64,000 nt of DNA. Source: an uncultured Desulfuromonas sp. Lineage in GTDB: Bacteria; Desulfobacterota; Desulfuromonadia; Desulfuromonadales; Desulfuromonadaceae. A program made the translations under genes and the position numbers. Each line of letters starts with the position of its first letter. The stretch's first letter is position 1. Of this stretch, positions 33,578 to 43,343 are shown piece after piece. The notes under the pieces were generated by a model. It saw nothing but the letters and a program-made list of their open reading frames with translations. It was not told the DNA's origin and did no database searches. The stretch covers positions 558,001 through 622,000 of the forward strand of contig NZ_OY787469.1 of NCBI RefSeq assembly GCF_963678835.1, written 5' to 3'.

Positions 33578-35696
33578 GACTCTGTTCACTCCTTTCTGGC
33601 AGCGATCGCGGGAGCAGCAGCTGGAAACGGGTTCCACTGGCCGATGAGGAACAACTGATCTCTCCCTCCATCTGATCAACGAGCTTCTTGACGATGGTCA
33701 ATCCGAGGCCGGAATGTCCCTCTTTGTTGCTGGTCACCGGCTGGAACAGGCGGTTGAACACCTCACGAGGCAGGCCCGGACCATTATCGCACAGGTTGAT
33801 CTCGAAAAAGTGCTGACCGTTTTTATACAGATTGTCCCGTGTGGTCAGCCAGATATCACCTTGCGGCGGCAGTGCTTCGGCGGCATTTTTTAACAGATTG
33901 ACCAGAATTTGTTTAAGACTGCTGCCGCAGCATTGCACCGGTGGCAGTGATCGGTCCAGTTCAAGGTGAAGCGTCTGTTGCCGTGGCTTGTACATGGATT
34001 GTGTTAGCAAGGCGTGAAGTCTTTCGATCACGTCGTTGACATCCACGGTGTCAGAGGTCCTTGGTGTCTGCTCCGGGTTCATGAGATGCTTCAGGCCACT
34101 GACCATGGTGCCGACCCGTGCCATCTCTTCCTGAATGATGGTCATGTGAGCTGCGGCCTGCGGGTCGTTATCCAGCTTTTGCGCGAGCAGAAAGAGATAA
34201 TTGTTAATGATCGACAATGGGTTGTTGATCTCATGAGCTGCGGAACGCAGTTGCAGATGGCGTTCATCATCTTCCGTCCGGCGCTGTTGTTGGGTCTGTA
34301 AGCTGTGGTGATGACTATGGACCAGGCGTTCTCCCGTAGATTGAGCGGCCATGGCCAGGAATGGTTTTTTCGACTGAAGATCCTGCCATTGCGCTTTAGT
34401 GACGCGCACCGCCGCAATGAACGTGGGCTGAACCCGGTGCGGTAATGGGATAAAACATAAGGCATCAGCATCCATCAGATGATGAAGCTGACGGTCGGCA
34501 ATACTCAAATCTTCCGGGCAAAAATCGAGGCTGCAATGGATGACGCTGTGATGAAACGTCTGAACCGCCAAGCTGGTCGAATTGTCCAGCGGTAGCGTAA
34601 TTCTGGCCAGTTGCGGATTGCAGCCCAGATCATCGTATCCCTGCAGATGGTCGCTTTCAGTTTTGAGAAGGCACAAGTGATCAAGGCCGAACAGCAGATG
34701 GAGATCGCGGCGTAGCCGGGTGAACGCTGCGGATTTGTTCTCAGGACCTGTGCCGTTGTTGAGAACGTTGGTGACAGAGTGCTGTTGCACCTGCTGGTGC
34801 AACAACTGTTGAAAATGATCATGGCTCGATACAAAGCCTTCTGCCGCATCTGCATCTTCTCCGCCATCAATGCCGGTCAGGCTGCAGACCATGGCATCGG
34901 TTTTTTCTTTGACTCGTTGGCGCAGCAGCTCAACCACATCGGCATTGAGGCCAAACAGCAGGTTGGCGGCACGGGCCACGCAGGGGGCGTTATCGGTGGA
35001 CTCGCTCAAGAGACGTCCCAGCGCCTGCATCCGAACCAGAGGGGTCGCGTCAGTCAGCTGTTCGATTGGCAGGGTCTGAAAGGCGATGGCGTCGCACATA
35101 AACGAGTGCAGCGGCCATTGGCGCATCTCTGCTGATGCCGTGGCGGAGGAGGTGGTGTCGAACAGGTGGCGCTCCAAAGATTCTATCTGCTCCAGAGTCT
35201 TTGTGATGTCGATCTGTTCCTGATACTGCTGTGGGTGGCGACACAGCAGAGACAATTGGCCGAGGCGATGCAAAAGCCCGGTTAAGTAAGCTTCCTCCTT
35301 GGGGGTGTGACCGACAAGCTCGGCGAGTTCCTCGCTTAACTGGGCACAAAAAAGAGACCGGTACCACATGATGGAAACCGGTCGCGATAACTGGGGCTGA
35401 ACCTGGCTGAAGATCTGCTCCGTGGCCGACAGCAATGTGATCTGGCGAACAGTATCCAGACCGAGTACCACCAGCAACTGTTTGAGCTGAGTGATTTCAG
35501 ACCATTGACGAAAATAGACACTGTTGGCCAGTTTAATAATGCGTGCTGTGATGACAGGGTCCTGACGGATGGTGTCGGCCAGTGTGGCAAAGTCGACATC
35601 CGGTTGTTCAAACAGTCGGATGATTTTAAAAAGGATATGCGGAATCGTCAGAGTCTGGCTGGCGACAGCCGAATGTTCCGGTTGAGAATCAATCAT
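33570..35696 (-). CDS. HDOD-domain sensor histidine kinase
   Basis: The protein has 708 residues. The N-terminal HDOD domain (about 15-230: DFATLADTIRQDPVITARII, LLHRLGQLSLL) is followed by a GAF-like stretch, a dimerisation domain with the phospho-His in SAAHEINNPLSIINN, and an HATPase domain (N box QILVNLLKNAAEAL, G boxes DNGPGLP and SGLGLTIVK). No membrane helices are seen, so it senses a cytoplasmic signal. It leads an overlapping three-gene operon: kinase, c-di-GMP response regulator, C40 peptidase. HDOD plus kinase architecture is frequent in Desulfuromonadales. Confidence 0.9.
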   Translation of the reverse strand: MIDSQPEHSAVASQTLTIPHILFKIIRLFEQPDVDFATLADTIRQDPVITARIIKLANSVYFRQWSEITQLKQLLVVLGLDTVRQITLLSATEQIFSQVQPQLSRPVSIMWYRSLFCAQLSEELAELVGHTPKEEAYLTGLLHRLGQLSLLCRHPQQYQEQIDITKTLEQIESLERHLFDTTSSATASAEMRQWPLHSFMCDAIAFQTLPIEQLTDATPLVRMQALGRLLSESTDNAPCVARAANLLFGLNADVVELLRQRVKEKTDAMVCSLTGIDGGEDADAAEGFVSSHDHFQQLLHQQVQQHSVTNVLNNGTGPENKSAAFTRLRRDLHLLFGLDHLCLLKTESDHLQGYDDLGCNPQLARITLPLDNSTSLAVQTFHHSVIHCSLDFCPEDLSIADRQLHHLMDADALCFIPLPHRVQPTFIAAVRVTKAQWQDLQSKKPFLAMAAQSTGERLVHSHHHSLQTQQQRRTEDDERHLQLRSAAHEINNPLSIINNYLFLLAQKLDNDPQAAAHMTIIQEEMARVGTMVSGLKHLMNPEQTPRTSDTVDVNDVIERLHALLTQSMYKPRQQTLHLELDRSLPPVQCCGSSLKQILVNLLKNAAEALPPQGDIWLTTRDNLYKNGQHFFEINLCDNGPGLPREVFNRLFQPVTSNKEGHSGLGLTIVKKLVDQMEGEISCSSSASGTRFQLLLPRSLPERSEQSHA

Positions 35697-35899
35697 GCTG
35701 TTTTCCCCTGCAGAGGCTTTAATGAGGCTTTTTAGTATGTCGGCAACCTGTTTGTGTGAGTTTAGAGTTTATTTGATTTTTCTATAGAAAGCGTTGTTTA
35801 ATTGATAAAATCTGTAAAAATTAGACATTTCAGGCGCTTGGGCCGTGTCATTTAAACCGGCAAAGTGCTGCTGTGCTGAAAAAACACAAGGTTGTTAGC

Positions 35900-36058
35900 A
35901 GATCGTTGAAAAAATCCCATCTGTGGTCTTTTTTGGCGGCACACGCCGAAAATTCGATTTTCGTCTTGCGGACAAAATCAATCACTTGAAGACCTGTTCT
36001 TAATGTTGGTCGCCCGTCCATGGGCGCCTTAGGCTGTTTTCCAACAGCCTGTTAAGGG
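35900..36058. repeat. Second dispersed repeat family, copy B
   Basis: The part 35955-36058 aligns with 8614-8712 (shared CGTCTTGC..ACAAAATCA, CTTGAA.ACCTG, TTGGTCGCC, GCCTGT.AAGG). The left end holds GTTGAAAAAATCCC and the hairpin GGCGGCACACGCCG, absent from copy A, so copy A may be truncated. It lies upstream of the kinase operon in a gene-free region; 35697-35899 holds only the AT-rich promoter of the kinase operon. Confidence 0.6.
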
Positions 36059-36562
36059 GTGTTTTCAATCAGAAAATGGGCAATTTTTTCAGGGATTTTT
36101 TGTGTCAACAAGGCACCTGGAGTCCGATGCGAACGATTAATGGCGGACGCCTGCCCGATCAAGCCGGTCCGTAAGCCGTCCTTGGCAATAACGATTATCC
36201 ATCTCGCCGACCATGGCATCGACGGCACCCTGACGCCGAGACAAGCCATTGCCACAGGTGTCGGAACATGCCGTGCAGAATATGGGCGCCGTGCTCAGCG
36301 GTAATAGTGTGCAGGTCCTTTTCAAGTGCCATCCCCTTTCTTTGACGCAGACCCTATTTTAAGCACACGACAGCCAGGGCTGGCAACCGCCTACGTTCAG
36401 GTTGATAACATTTTGGGATTGTCGGAGAGAGACAACGTCTCCTCCCGCAAAGATGGAGTCAGGGAGCATGGCTATATCTAATGATGCTGGATCGGATGGT
36501 GGTGCAGGAATGAATCGATTCGGGGAACGCGTTCTGACAGAGGATTTGCGGATTAAAAGTAC
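36059..36562. other. Gene-free stretch outside the island, perhaps a decayed gene
   Basis: On the minus strand, pieces with coding-like character appear in different frames: ALEKDLHTITAEHGAHILHG from about 36329, then a run ending TQKIPEKIAHFLIENTP at 36052. They are broken by stops and shifts. I do not recognise the family. Immediately left of the island boundary there is no further feature. Confidence 0.3.
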
Positions 36563-36647
36563 AAGGGGTTACGCTCGGTAAACGTAACCCCTTGAATTTC
36601 TATGGTGCCCAGAGACAGAATCGAACTGTCGACACGAGGATTTTCAG
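36563..36647. repeat. Left attachment-site repeat with truncated tRNA-Phe
   Basis: Positions 36603-36647 reproduce the tRNA-Phe 3' part (CCA end back to the anticodon stem), and 36563-36593 the terminator hairpin of the tRNA (11-bp stem AAGGGGTTACG/CGTAACCCCTT). The single difference from the right copy is T for C in AACTGTCGAC. Confidence 0.92.
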
Positions 36648-36798
36648 GATTTGTTAGCTGTTTTCTCTAAAGAACTTTATTATTCTTAACATACCGTTAT
36701 TTATGGGTGTTCTTTGTGCTTCTTGAACTTCTAATATTCTAAGGAGTTCTAGTTGATAGTGTAATTTCTTGGCACGATTACACAAAAAATACACAGGA

Positions 36799-37875
36799 TC
36801 ACTCCGTCCATTCAAAGGATCTTATTAACCCTCTAAATGTCTTCCATTTTTGGGTCAGAAACTGGTAACGACCCGCAACGATTCCCGGAGCAATGCTCAA
36901 AGTGTTGGCAAGATCAATAATTTCAGCTTTAGTGCGAATTCGAGTAATGGCAGCGTCAAATTTCTTTGGAATCAATAAGTCTGCTGCAAATTTATCTGCG
37001 CGAAGTTCTCGTGGGTCCTCTCGGGTTCCGTCATCAATCAAAAGGTCCTTCTTGTTGTCATGCAAGACATGACCTGCTTCGTGAAAAAATGAAAACCAGA
37101 ACCTGTCTTCTCCACGACCACGCAAGGATAACAATATCATTACTTTGTTTGGGGAGAGCCATTTTGTTGCACCGTTCCAAGGAACTTTTTTCATTTCCTT
37201 GACTAAGGAAATAGCAACACCAGACTCAGCACAAAGTCTTTTCATCTCAGGAAGGAAAGTTTCAGGATCTTCCCGTGTTAGTTCTCGAATTGCAACTAAA
37301 TTTTCCTTGAAACGATTTCTATCAAATGGCTCACATTCAATGTCTTGGGCCTGTAATTCTCCTTGGCGGACCCAAGCTGCAGCATCTCCAGCCCGAGATT
37401 CGAAACACTTGGAGCGTCGGGCTGCAACCTTAGGTGCTTCCCAAACCTGGTTCCAAGCATCGACGCTGGCAACTCCAAAAAATTGTAAGGTTGAACGTAA
37501 TTGTTCAACTTCTTCATCTTCTTGAGGTAGGCAATCTCTCTCTATCAGTTCTTTTACTGGAATAGATTTCAACCAAGCGATTTCTGCCTCTAAACGCTCA
37601 CGTTCTTGAATTTTGGCAAGTTGTTCCCGGTACTCTGCCTCAAGGTTGTTCCAAAAACGAGCAGGGACAGCAGTTACCATCTCTAATCGATTAGCCGTTT
37701 CGTACGAAATTGGCTGTGTTCCAGCAAAAATCCGAATTAACGATAGCTCCGCCATCTCAAGGCGCTTGGCAAGTTCCTTCTGTGTCATGTTGAGTGATTC
37801 CATGACCTCGTGAAGAGTGTTTCCTGGCGCAATAGCGTAGTCTGGGTTGAATAAATATTTTTTTTGGGCTTTCAT
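36799..37875 (-). CDS. HigA-type antitoxin: XRE domain plus ImmA/IrrE metallopeptidase
   Basis: The protein has 358 residues. An N-terminal XRE helix-turn-helix (about 15-75: LHEVMESLNMTQKELAKRL; ISYETANRLEMV) is followed by a long helical region and a zinc-peptidase domain with HEAGH (FFHEAGHVLHD) and a later Asp/Glu-containing stretch RADKFAADLLIP. This long HigA form is common in mobile islands. It should neutralise the HigB-like toxin encoded 13 bases upstream and repress the shared promoter; the peptidase may control antitoxin turnover, as ImmA does for ICE repressors, which is inference. Toxin-first order is typical of higBA. Confidence 0.85.
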   Translation of the reverse strand: MKAQKKYLFNPDYAIAPGNTLHEVMESLNMTQKELAKRLEMAELSLIRIFAGTQPISYETANRLEMVTAVPARFWNNLEAEYREQLAKIQERERLEAEIAWLKSIPVKELIERDCLPQEDEEVEQLRSTLQFFGVASVDAWNQVWEAPKVAARRSKCFESRAGDAAAWVRQGELQAQDIECEPFDRNRFKENLVAIRELTREDPETFLPEMKRLCAESGVAISLVKEMKKVPWNGATKWLSPNKVMILLSLRGRGEDRFWFSFFHEAGHVLHDNKKDLLIDDGTREDPRELRADKFAADLLIPKKFDAAITRIRTKAEIIDLANTLSIAPGIVAGRYQFLTQKWKTFRGLIRSFEWTE

Positions 37876-37888
37876 GGTGAACCTCTTT

Positions 37889-38224
37889 TTAATGCGTATC
37901 TTCTATAGCGATAATTTCTATTTCTGTGACTTGGGACAAGTCAATTCCACCATCATCGCGAAAAGGAACAGGTTCATCAGCGGGTATAAAGAGCAAGCGG
38001 TAAGGGTGTTCTAGGTCAACGGAAAATTGACCTGCTCGATCATTATTAAGCTCATGGCAACGAGGTGGGGGCAGATGTGAAATGTCAGCGAGTACTTCAG
38101 CCGCCTTTAATTCTGCCAAGCGTTGTTGAAGCTTCATGGCCATGCCCTTGCCCAGCTGCTTTTTCATGACACGTTCTTCAGAACAGGTTTTATACAATTT
38201 CTTACTTCGAAAGTATATCAGCAT
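37889..38224 (-). CDS. HigB/RelE-family toxin
   Basis: The protein has 111 residues from ATG 38224. YFRSKKLYKTCSEE, KLQQRLAELKAAEVLADI, PPRCHELNNDRAGQFSVDL and YRLLFIPADEP follow the HigB/RelE fold, in which the toxin cuts mRNA at the ribosome. The open frame extends further upstream, but those codons look non-coding and overlap the hsdR end. The last 25 residues contain an insertion (DDGGIDLSQVTEIEIIAIED) before the final strand. The gene precedes and is co-oriented with the antitoxin. Confidence 0.8.
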   Translation of the reverse strand: MLIYFRSKKLYKTCSEERVMKKQLGKGMAMKLQQRLAELKAAEVLADISHLPPPRCHELNNDRAGQFSVDLEHPYRLLFIPADEPVPFRDDGGIDLSQVTEIEIIAIEDTH

Positions 38225-38291
38225 ATGTACTATTTTCAATAAAAAGTTAACAAAATATGTAAGTCGTTTTCTGGATTGATGCTTGTCAGCT

Positions 38292-40616
38292 CTAAGTGTC
38301 TTGTATGTAAAGATGTTTTTGAAAACCAACAAACGTCTCTCTGATCTGTGGTATCCCCCCCAACTGCTCAGCAGCATCATTGACATTGCCGTATTTCAGC
38401 TCCAGCAGCCCTGCCAATTTTGATAAATCAAGCTCCTCCACACCGACGCGCACATACTCACCCAGCACGAATTCCAGGAACGCCTGCTGCTTGTCTTTGT
38501 ACTTGGTGTAGATCTCATCCTTGTGCGCTGCAACACGCTCTTCTCGGCTGATCGGCGGCAGGGTGAAGGCGATGTAGGCCAGCACGTCGAACACGTCGCT
38601 CTGCTCAGCATTGATCATTAGCTTGGCTTCGGCCAGTTGGGCATCGCCGAAACCTTTTTCGGCCAGTCCGCCAAGCAAGCTCTTGCGCGTGGATGGGTCG
38701 CCCCAGAGGGTACGTAGCTCCTCTTCGTTTTTGAACAGCCCTGGCAGCTCGCCGAAGAGCTGTTCGACAAACTGGGCGGCCGACATCGGCTTGCCGTCGG
38801 GACTCCAGAAGCTGCTGGCCATCATGTGCTGAATCGTGCGTTCTTTGCCGTCGGCCAATTTGATTTTGATCTTCGCCCGTTTTTTCGGTTCTTCATCTGC
38901 CTCTAATTCTCTGTCGGCAGGGTTGTAATCGGCGGGCCGTTCCTTAACCGTGAAGGGACCGGAAGCTTCCGGCTCTTCCGGCTCGCCGTCCCACTCTGGA
39001 TCGTTGAAGTGATGATACGCTTTAACAAAGTCATAGATGGTAAAGTAGTCCTTGCCGTCGAACAGGCGCGTTCCCCGGCCGATAATCTGCTTGAACTCGA
39101 TCATTGAGTTGACCGGGCGCATCAGCACGATGTTACGCACATTGCGGGCGTCGACGCCAGTGGAGAGCTTCTGCGAGGTGGTCAGGATAGTGGGGATGGT
39201 CTTTTCGTTGTCCTGAAATGTGCGCAGCCAGCGTTCCCCTTCTGCTCCGTCTCGAGCCGTGACCCGCACGCAGTAGTTCGGGTCGGTGCTGGTTTTTATC
39301 TGATTGATCAGGTCACGCACCGCAGCGGCATGATCCTGAATAGCGCAGAACACCAGTGTTTTTTGCCTCTGATCTATTCGCTCCATGAAGAGCTTAACTC
39401 GGTGTGCTTCACGAGGTATGATCTCGATAATTTTGTTGAAGTCATCTTCGCCGTAGAGCTTTCCTTCCTCGATCTCCCCTTCAATAACTGTGTCGTCAGA
39501 AGTGTAAGTGTAATCATCTAACGTGGTAGCGATCTGTTGCACCTTGAACGGGGTCAGGAATCCGTCGTTTATTCCTTCTTTGAGCGAGTAGATATAGACC
39601 GGCTCGTCAAAGTAGCGATAGGTATCTACGTTTCCCTGACGTTTTGGGGTGGCGGTCAGACCTAGCTGTACGGCCGGCGCAAAATACTCCATGATGCCGC
39701 GCCAGTTGCTTTCGTCGTTGGCTCCGCCACGGTGACACTCGTCGATGATGATGAAGTCGAAGAAGTCGGGCGGGTAATCGCCGAAGGCGGGAGCAGGGTT
39801 GCCGGAGCCGTCGCGGCCGGTCATGAAGGTCTGGAAGATGGTGAAAAAGACACTGCCGTTTTTCGGAACCCGTCCCTTCTTGCGGATGATTTCTGGATCG
39901 ATACGTACCAAGGCATCCTCAGGGAACGCGGAGAAGGCGTTGTAAGCTTGATCAGCCAGGATGTTGCGGTCAGCCAGAAAGAGGATGCGCGGCCGGCGCT
40001 TGCCATCCCTGCCCAGAGTCCAGCGGCTGTGGAACAGCTTCCAGGCGATCTGGAAGGCGATGGCGGTTTTGCCTGTGCCAGTCGCCAGGGTCAGCAGGAT
40101 GCGATCCTTGCCGGCGACAATCGCCTCCAGTGCCTTGTTGATGGCGTTGTGCTGATAGTAGCGTGGCTGCCACTGGCCGCTCTTGTCCTCGAACGGCACA
40201 TCGGAAAAGCGGTCGCGCCACTCGCTCTCTTCGGCATAGGTCATGGCCCAGAGTTCATCCGGGCTGGGGTACTGGTCTACATGCCCTTCCTTGCCGGTTT
40301 CCATGTCGATCTGGTAGATGCCGACGCCGTTGGTCGAATAAGTAAAGCGGGTCTGCAGCTTCTCGGCGTATTTCTTGGCTTGAGCAACCCCTTCGGTATC
40401 GGGCAGATCTCGCCGTTTGGCTTCGATCACCGCCAGCTTCTGACCGCGATAGGTCAGCACATAATCAGCAATGTCCTGCTTCGAGCGTTTACCCGCACCC
40501 TGCAGCCTGCCCAGCGTGATCACTTCACGACGGACACGACTGCCTTCGACAACGCCCCAGCCAGCAGCTTTCAGGGCGGGGTCAATCAATTCGGCGCGGG
40601 TTTCGGCTTCGTTCAT
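38292..40616 (-). CDS. hsdR: Type I restriction enzyme, R (helicase-nuclease) subunit
   Basis: The protein has 774 residues. The N-terminal nuclease domain carries DIADYVLTYRGQKLAVIEAKR-type D..ExK residues (about 47-68). The helicase core has Walker A TLATGTGKT, IIIDECHRGG (DEAD-type box) and GLTATPKR, then motif VI GRGTRL. The C-terminal region matches the EcoEI-type R subunit ending, so a type IB-like enzyme is likely. It translocates and cuts DNA lacking HsdM/HsdS methylation. Its start overlaps the hsdS stop (ATGA). The gene is intact, but its action requires a functional specificity subunit. Confidence 0.93.
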   Translation of the reverse strand: MNEAETRAELIDPALKAAGWGVVEGSRVRREVITLGRLQGAGKRSKQDIADYVLTYRGQKLAVIEAKRRDLPDTEGVAQAKKYAEKLQTRFTYSTNGVGIYQIDMETGKEGHVDQYPSPDELWAMTYAEESEWRDRFSDVPFEDKSGQWQPRYYQHNAINKALEAIVAGKDRILLTLATGTGKTAIAFQIAWKLFHSRWTLGRDGKRRPRILFLADRNILADQAYNAFSAFPEDALVRIDPEIIRKKGRVPKNGSVFFTIFQTFMTGRDGSGNPAPAFGDYPPDFFDFIIIDECHRGGANDESNWRGIMEYFAPAVQLGLTATPKRQGNVDTYRYFDEPVYIYSLKEGINDGFLTPFKVQQIATTLDDYTYTSDDTVIEGEIEEGKLYGEDDFNKIIEIIPREAHRVKLFMERIDQRQKTLVFCAIQDHAAAVRDLINQIKTSTDPNYCVRVTARDGAEGERWLRTFQDNEKTIPTILTTSQKLSTGVDARNVRNIVLMRPVNSMIEFKQIIGRGTRLFDGKDYFTIYDFVKAYHHFNDPEWDGEPEEPEASGPFTVKERPADYNPADRELEADEEPKKRAKIKIKLADGKERTIQHMMASSFWSPDGKPMSAAQFVEQLFGELPGLFKNEEELRTLWGDPSTRKSLLGGLAEKGFGDAQLAEAKLMINAEQSDVFDVLAYIAFTLPPISREERVAAHKDEIYTKYKDKQQAFLEFVLGEYVRVGVEELDLSKLAGLLELKYGNVNDAAEQLGGIPQIRETFVGFQKHLYIQDT

Positions 40617-41880
40617 GCGACGGCCTCTTCAAGTGTTTTTTCGGGCAGGCTGGTGAGTTCGCCTGCGAAGGCTTTTTGCAGGATGGATTGCTTGAGTTCG
40701 GCGAGAGCTTCGAGCTTTTGCTGGTAGATGGCTTTGAGGTTCTTTGTATTTTCTTCAAGCATGTCGAAGATCGCGACCAAGCGTTTTTGCTCTGTAATGG
40801 ATGGAAACGCCACAGGGAGTTTTTTCATTGAAACGCTAGACAAGTTGGCTTGCCGGACTCCTCGTGCAGAAGCGTATAAATCATCTAAAAATGTTCTCGA
40901 CCGGAGAAAATGCAAAAAGAATTTTCTGTCGATTTGTTCTTCTCTGATTTCAATAAACTTTGCTATTCGCTGGTTCAGTAAAAGCACCCTATCGGTAGCC
41001 GGAATCTCGACCGTATAACCATAGTCTTCCTTGTCTACTGTTCCAGTCAGTGAAATTATCAAATCGCCTTCAGATAGTATGTATCGTGAGTATTCGCCAG
41101 CAAAACTCTCTGGATAAAATGAAGGCTTACGATCCAGATCGAGAACATTCTGATATAGGTTGCCCATGCGAATTAGCTGAACATTTGATTCCGTGACAGC
41201 ATCAGTGCTTTTGAAGGCAAAACCGCCGAGCAAATCACAAATTCCACCTAGCGCCTTCTCCACCCACCCATCACCCTTCTTGGTGAAAACGGCATTCAGA
41301 TAGCTTTCAAACAGCTCACGGGCATTGGCGAGGTTCTTCTCGGTATTGGCGACTGCCGCATCGATCCCCGCAAAGGCTTCATCGAGAATGGCGACAATGC
41401 GCTTTTGTTCGGGGAGGGGGGGAGAATTATGGGATGGTCTTCAATAAACTCTTTGGTTACGCGTTTATGGCCCACAGCGCCGGTCATTATTCGCGCACCC
41501 GACACCCGGAAACTATCCTGAGCAAGGAAGTAGAATAGAAACTCAGGGTCAATTGTTCCCTTGGATCGGAAAACAATAAATTCACTCGACCCAAAGCCAA
41601 TCCCGTTTGTCAGGCCTCTTGCTATTCCAAGCTTGCCATTCTCAAAGCATGGAGTGATTTTCGCCAACAACACGTCATCATCGGCAAAGTAGGTGTAGCT
41701 CCTAGAAACCTCTCCAAGCGTCTTATCCTCATCTAGCTCAATGGCTTTTGTGCAGATTCCAAGGTTGTTCATCGGCACAAAGGACACCATCTCAGAATCA
41801 GACAGTTTTTGCTTAGCTTCTTTCTTTGGCGGCTTGATTTGGCAGATTGCTCCCAGTGTAGTTTCGACCCAACCTACCAT
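40613..41880 (-). pseudogene. hsdS: Type I RM specificity subunit, split by a one-base shift in a poly-G tract
   Basis: The first half (41880 to about 41420) reads GWVETTLGAICQIKPPKKE through the first target-recognition domain to FIEDHPIILPP; then the frame shifts. The second half (about 41417-40613) continues EQKRIVAILDEAFAGID, a second recognition domain beginning GGICDLLGGFAFKSTDAV, and the closing helix with KLEALAELKQSILQKAFAGEL. The break is at seven G residues on the plus strand (41418-41424); adding one base makes the whole 1269 bases one frame of 422 residues, the normal HsdS size. It may be a phase-variable switch, a real mutation or a sequencing error. It sits between hsdM and hsdR with overlapping codons. 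Confidence 0.85.
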
Positions 41881-43343
41881 CACACCATCTCCCGAATCCC
41901 GGCCAGAATCTCCGCACTCTCAGCATCCAGCGCCGCAATCTCATCCAGAATCTCCTGCGGGTCGCGCAGCGGAGCTTCCTCCTCCTTGTTCGGATTCTTC
42001 ACCGACAGATCAAAGCTAGCCTGTTCGATCTCCTGCACATCCACCGACCACGACTTATCCGAATCGGAAAAGCTGGCCTGCAGCGCGACAAACTCTTTCA
42101 GATCATCATCGTTCAGCGCATTGGTCTTGCCGAGGCTGCGGCCTGGATCAAGCTGGTAGTACCAGGTCTTGCGGGTGGGTGCGCCCTTCTCGAAGAACAG
42201 CACCACGGTCTTCACCCCGGCGCCAAGGAAGGTTCCACCGGGGCAGTCGAGCACCGTATGCAGGTTGCAGCTTTCCAGCAGCTCCTGCCGCAGGGCGCGG
42301 GAGGCGTTGTCCGAGTTGGAGAGGAAGGTGTTCTTGATCACCACCGCCGCCCGGCCACCGGCCCTGAGCGACTTGATGAAATGCTGCAGAAACAGAAAGG
42401 CGGTCTCGCCGGTCTTGATCGGGAAGTTCTGCTGCACCTCCTTGCGCTCTTTACCGCCGAAGGGAGGATTGGCCAGGATCACATCGAAGCGATCCTTCTC
42501 CTGGATGTCGCTGATGTTCTCGGCCAGGGTGTTGGTGTGGATGATGTTGGGCGCGTCGATGCCATGCAGAATCATGTTCATGATGGCGATGATATAGGCG
42601 AGGCTCTTCTTCTCCTTGCCGTAAAAGGTCTTGGTCTGCAGGGTCTCCAGCTGGCCGGTGGTGAGGTTCCCACCATCTCTCGGGTGGCGCAGGTAATCAT
42701 GCGCTTCGCACAAGAAGCCCGCCGAGCCACAAGCGCCATCGTAGATGCGCTGACCGATCTGGGGCTTCACCACCTGCACCATGGCGCGGATCAGCGGCCG
42801 GGGGGTGTAATACTCACCGCCGTTGCGCCCGGCGTTGCCCATGTTCTTGATTTTCTCTTCGTACAGGGCCGAGAGTTCGTGTTTCTGGTCCTGCGAGCGG
42901 AACTTGAGCGCGTCCATCAGCTCCAGGGCATCGCGCAAACTGTAACCGCTGCGGAACTTGTTTTTGATCTCGCCGAAGATCTCGCCAATCTTGTATTCGA
43001 TGGTATCGGGGCTGGCAGCGCGTTGTTTGAACCCCTGCAGGTAGGGGAACAGTTCACTGTCAACGAAAGCGATCAGGTCGTCGCCGGTCAACGCGGTATC
43101 GTGATCGAACTCACCTTTGCCGTTTTTCGGTGCAGCCCACTGCGACCACTGGTACTTGCCCTCGATGATGAAGGTGTAATCCTTGCCCTCAAGCTCGGCC
43201 CGCATGGCGCGCTCGCGTTCCAAGTCATCCAGATACTTGAGGAACAGCATCCAAGAAGATTGTTCTGTGTAGTCGAGTTCAGAAGAACAGCCAGCCTCTT
43301 TCCAGAGGACGTCATCTATGTTTTTAAAGGTCTGATGGAACAT
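41880..43343 (-). CDS. hsdM: Type I restriction-modification methyltransferase subunit
   Basis: The protein has 487 residues. The N-terminal HsdM helical domain (about 1-130) precedes an N6-adenine methyltransferase core: GGEYYTPRPLIRAMV, the SAM motif DGACGSAGFL and catalytic VILANPPFGGKE. With HsdS it methylates the recognition site; with HsdR it forms the restriction complex. The stop overlaps the hsdS start (TGATG). The C-terminus, rich in Glu and Lys (VKNPNKEEEAPLRDP), is the usual contact region with HsdS. Confidence 0.94.
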   Translation of the reverse strand: MFHQTFKNIDDVLWKEAGCSSELDYTEQSSWMLFLKYLDDLERERAMRAELEGKDYTFIIEGKYQWSQWAAPKNGKGEFDHDTALTGDDLIAFVDSELFPYLQGFKQRAASPDTIEYKIGEIFGEIKNKFRSGYSLRDALELMDALKFRSQDQKHELSALYEEKIKNMGNAGRNGGEYYTPRPLIRAMVQVVKPQIGQRIYDGACGSAGFLCEAHDYLRHPRDGGNLTTGQLETLQTKTFYGKEKKSLAYIIAIMNMILHGIDAPNIIHTNTLAENISDIQEKDRFDVILANPPFGGKERKEVQQNFPIKTGETAFLFLQHFIKSLRAGGRAAVVIKNTFLSNSDNASRALRQELLESCNLHTVLDCPGGTFLGAGVKTVVLFFEKGAPTRKTWYYQLDPGRSLGKTNALNDDDLKEFVALQASFSDSDKSWSVDVQEIEQASFDLSVKNPNKEEEAPLRDPQEILDEIAALDAESAEILAGIREMV

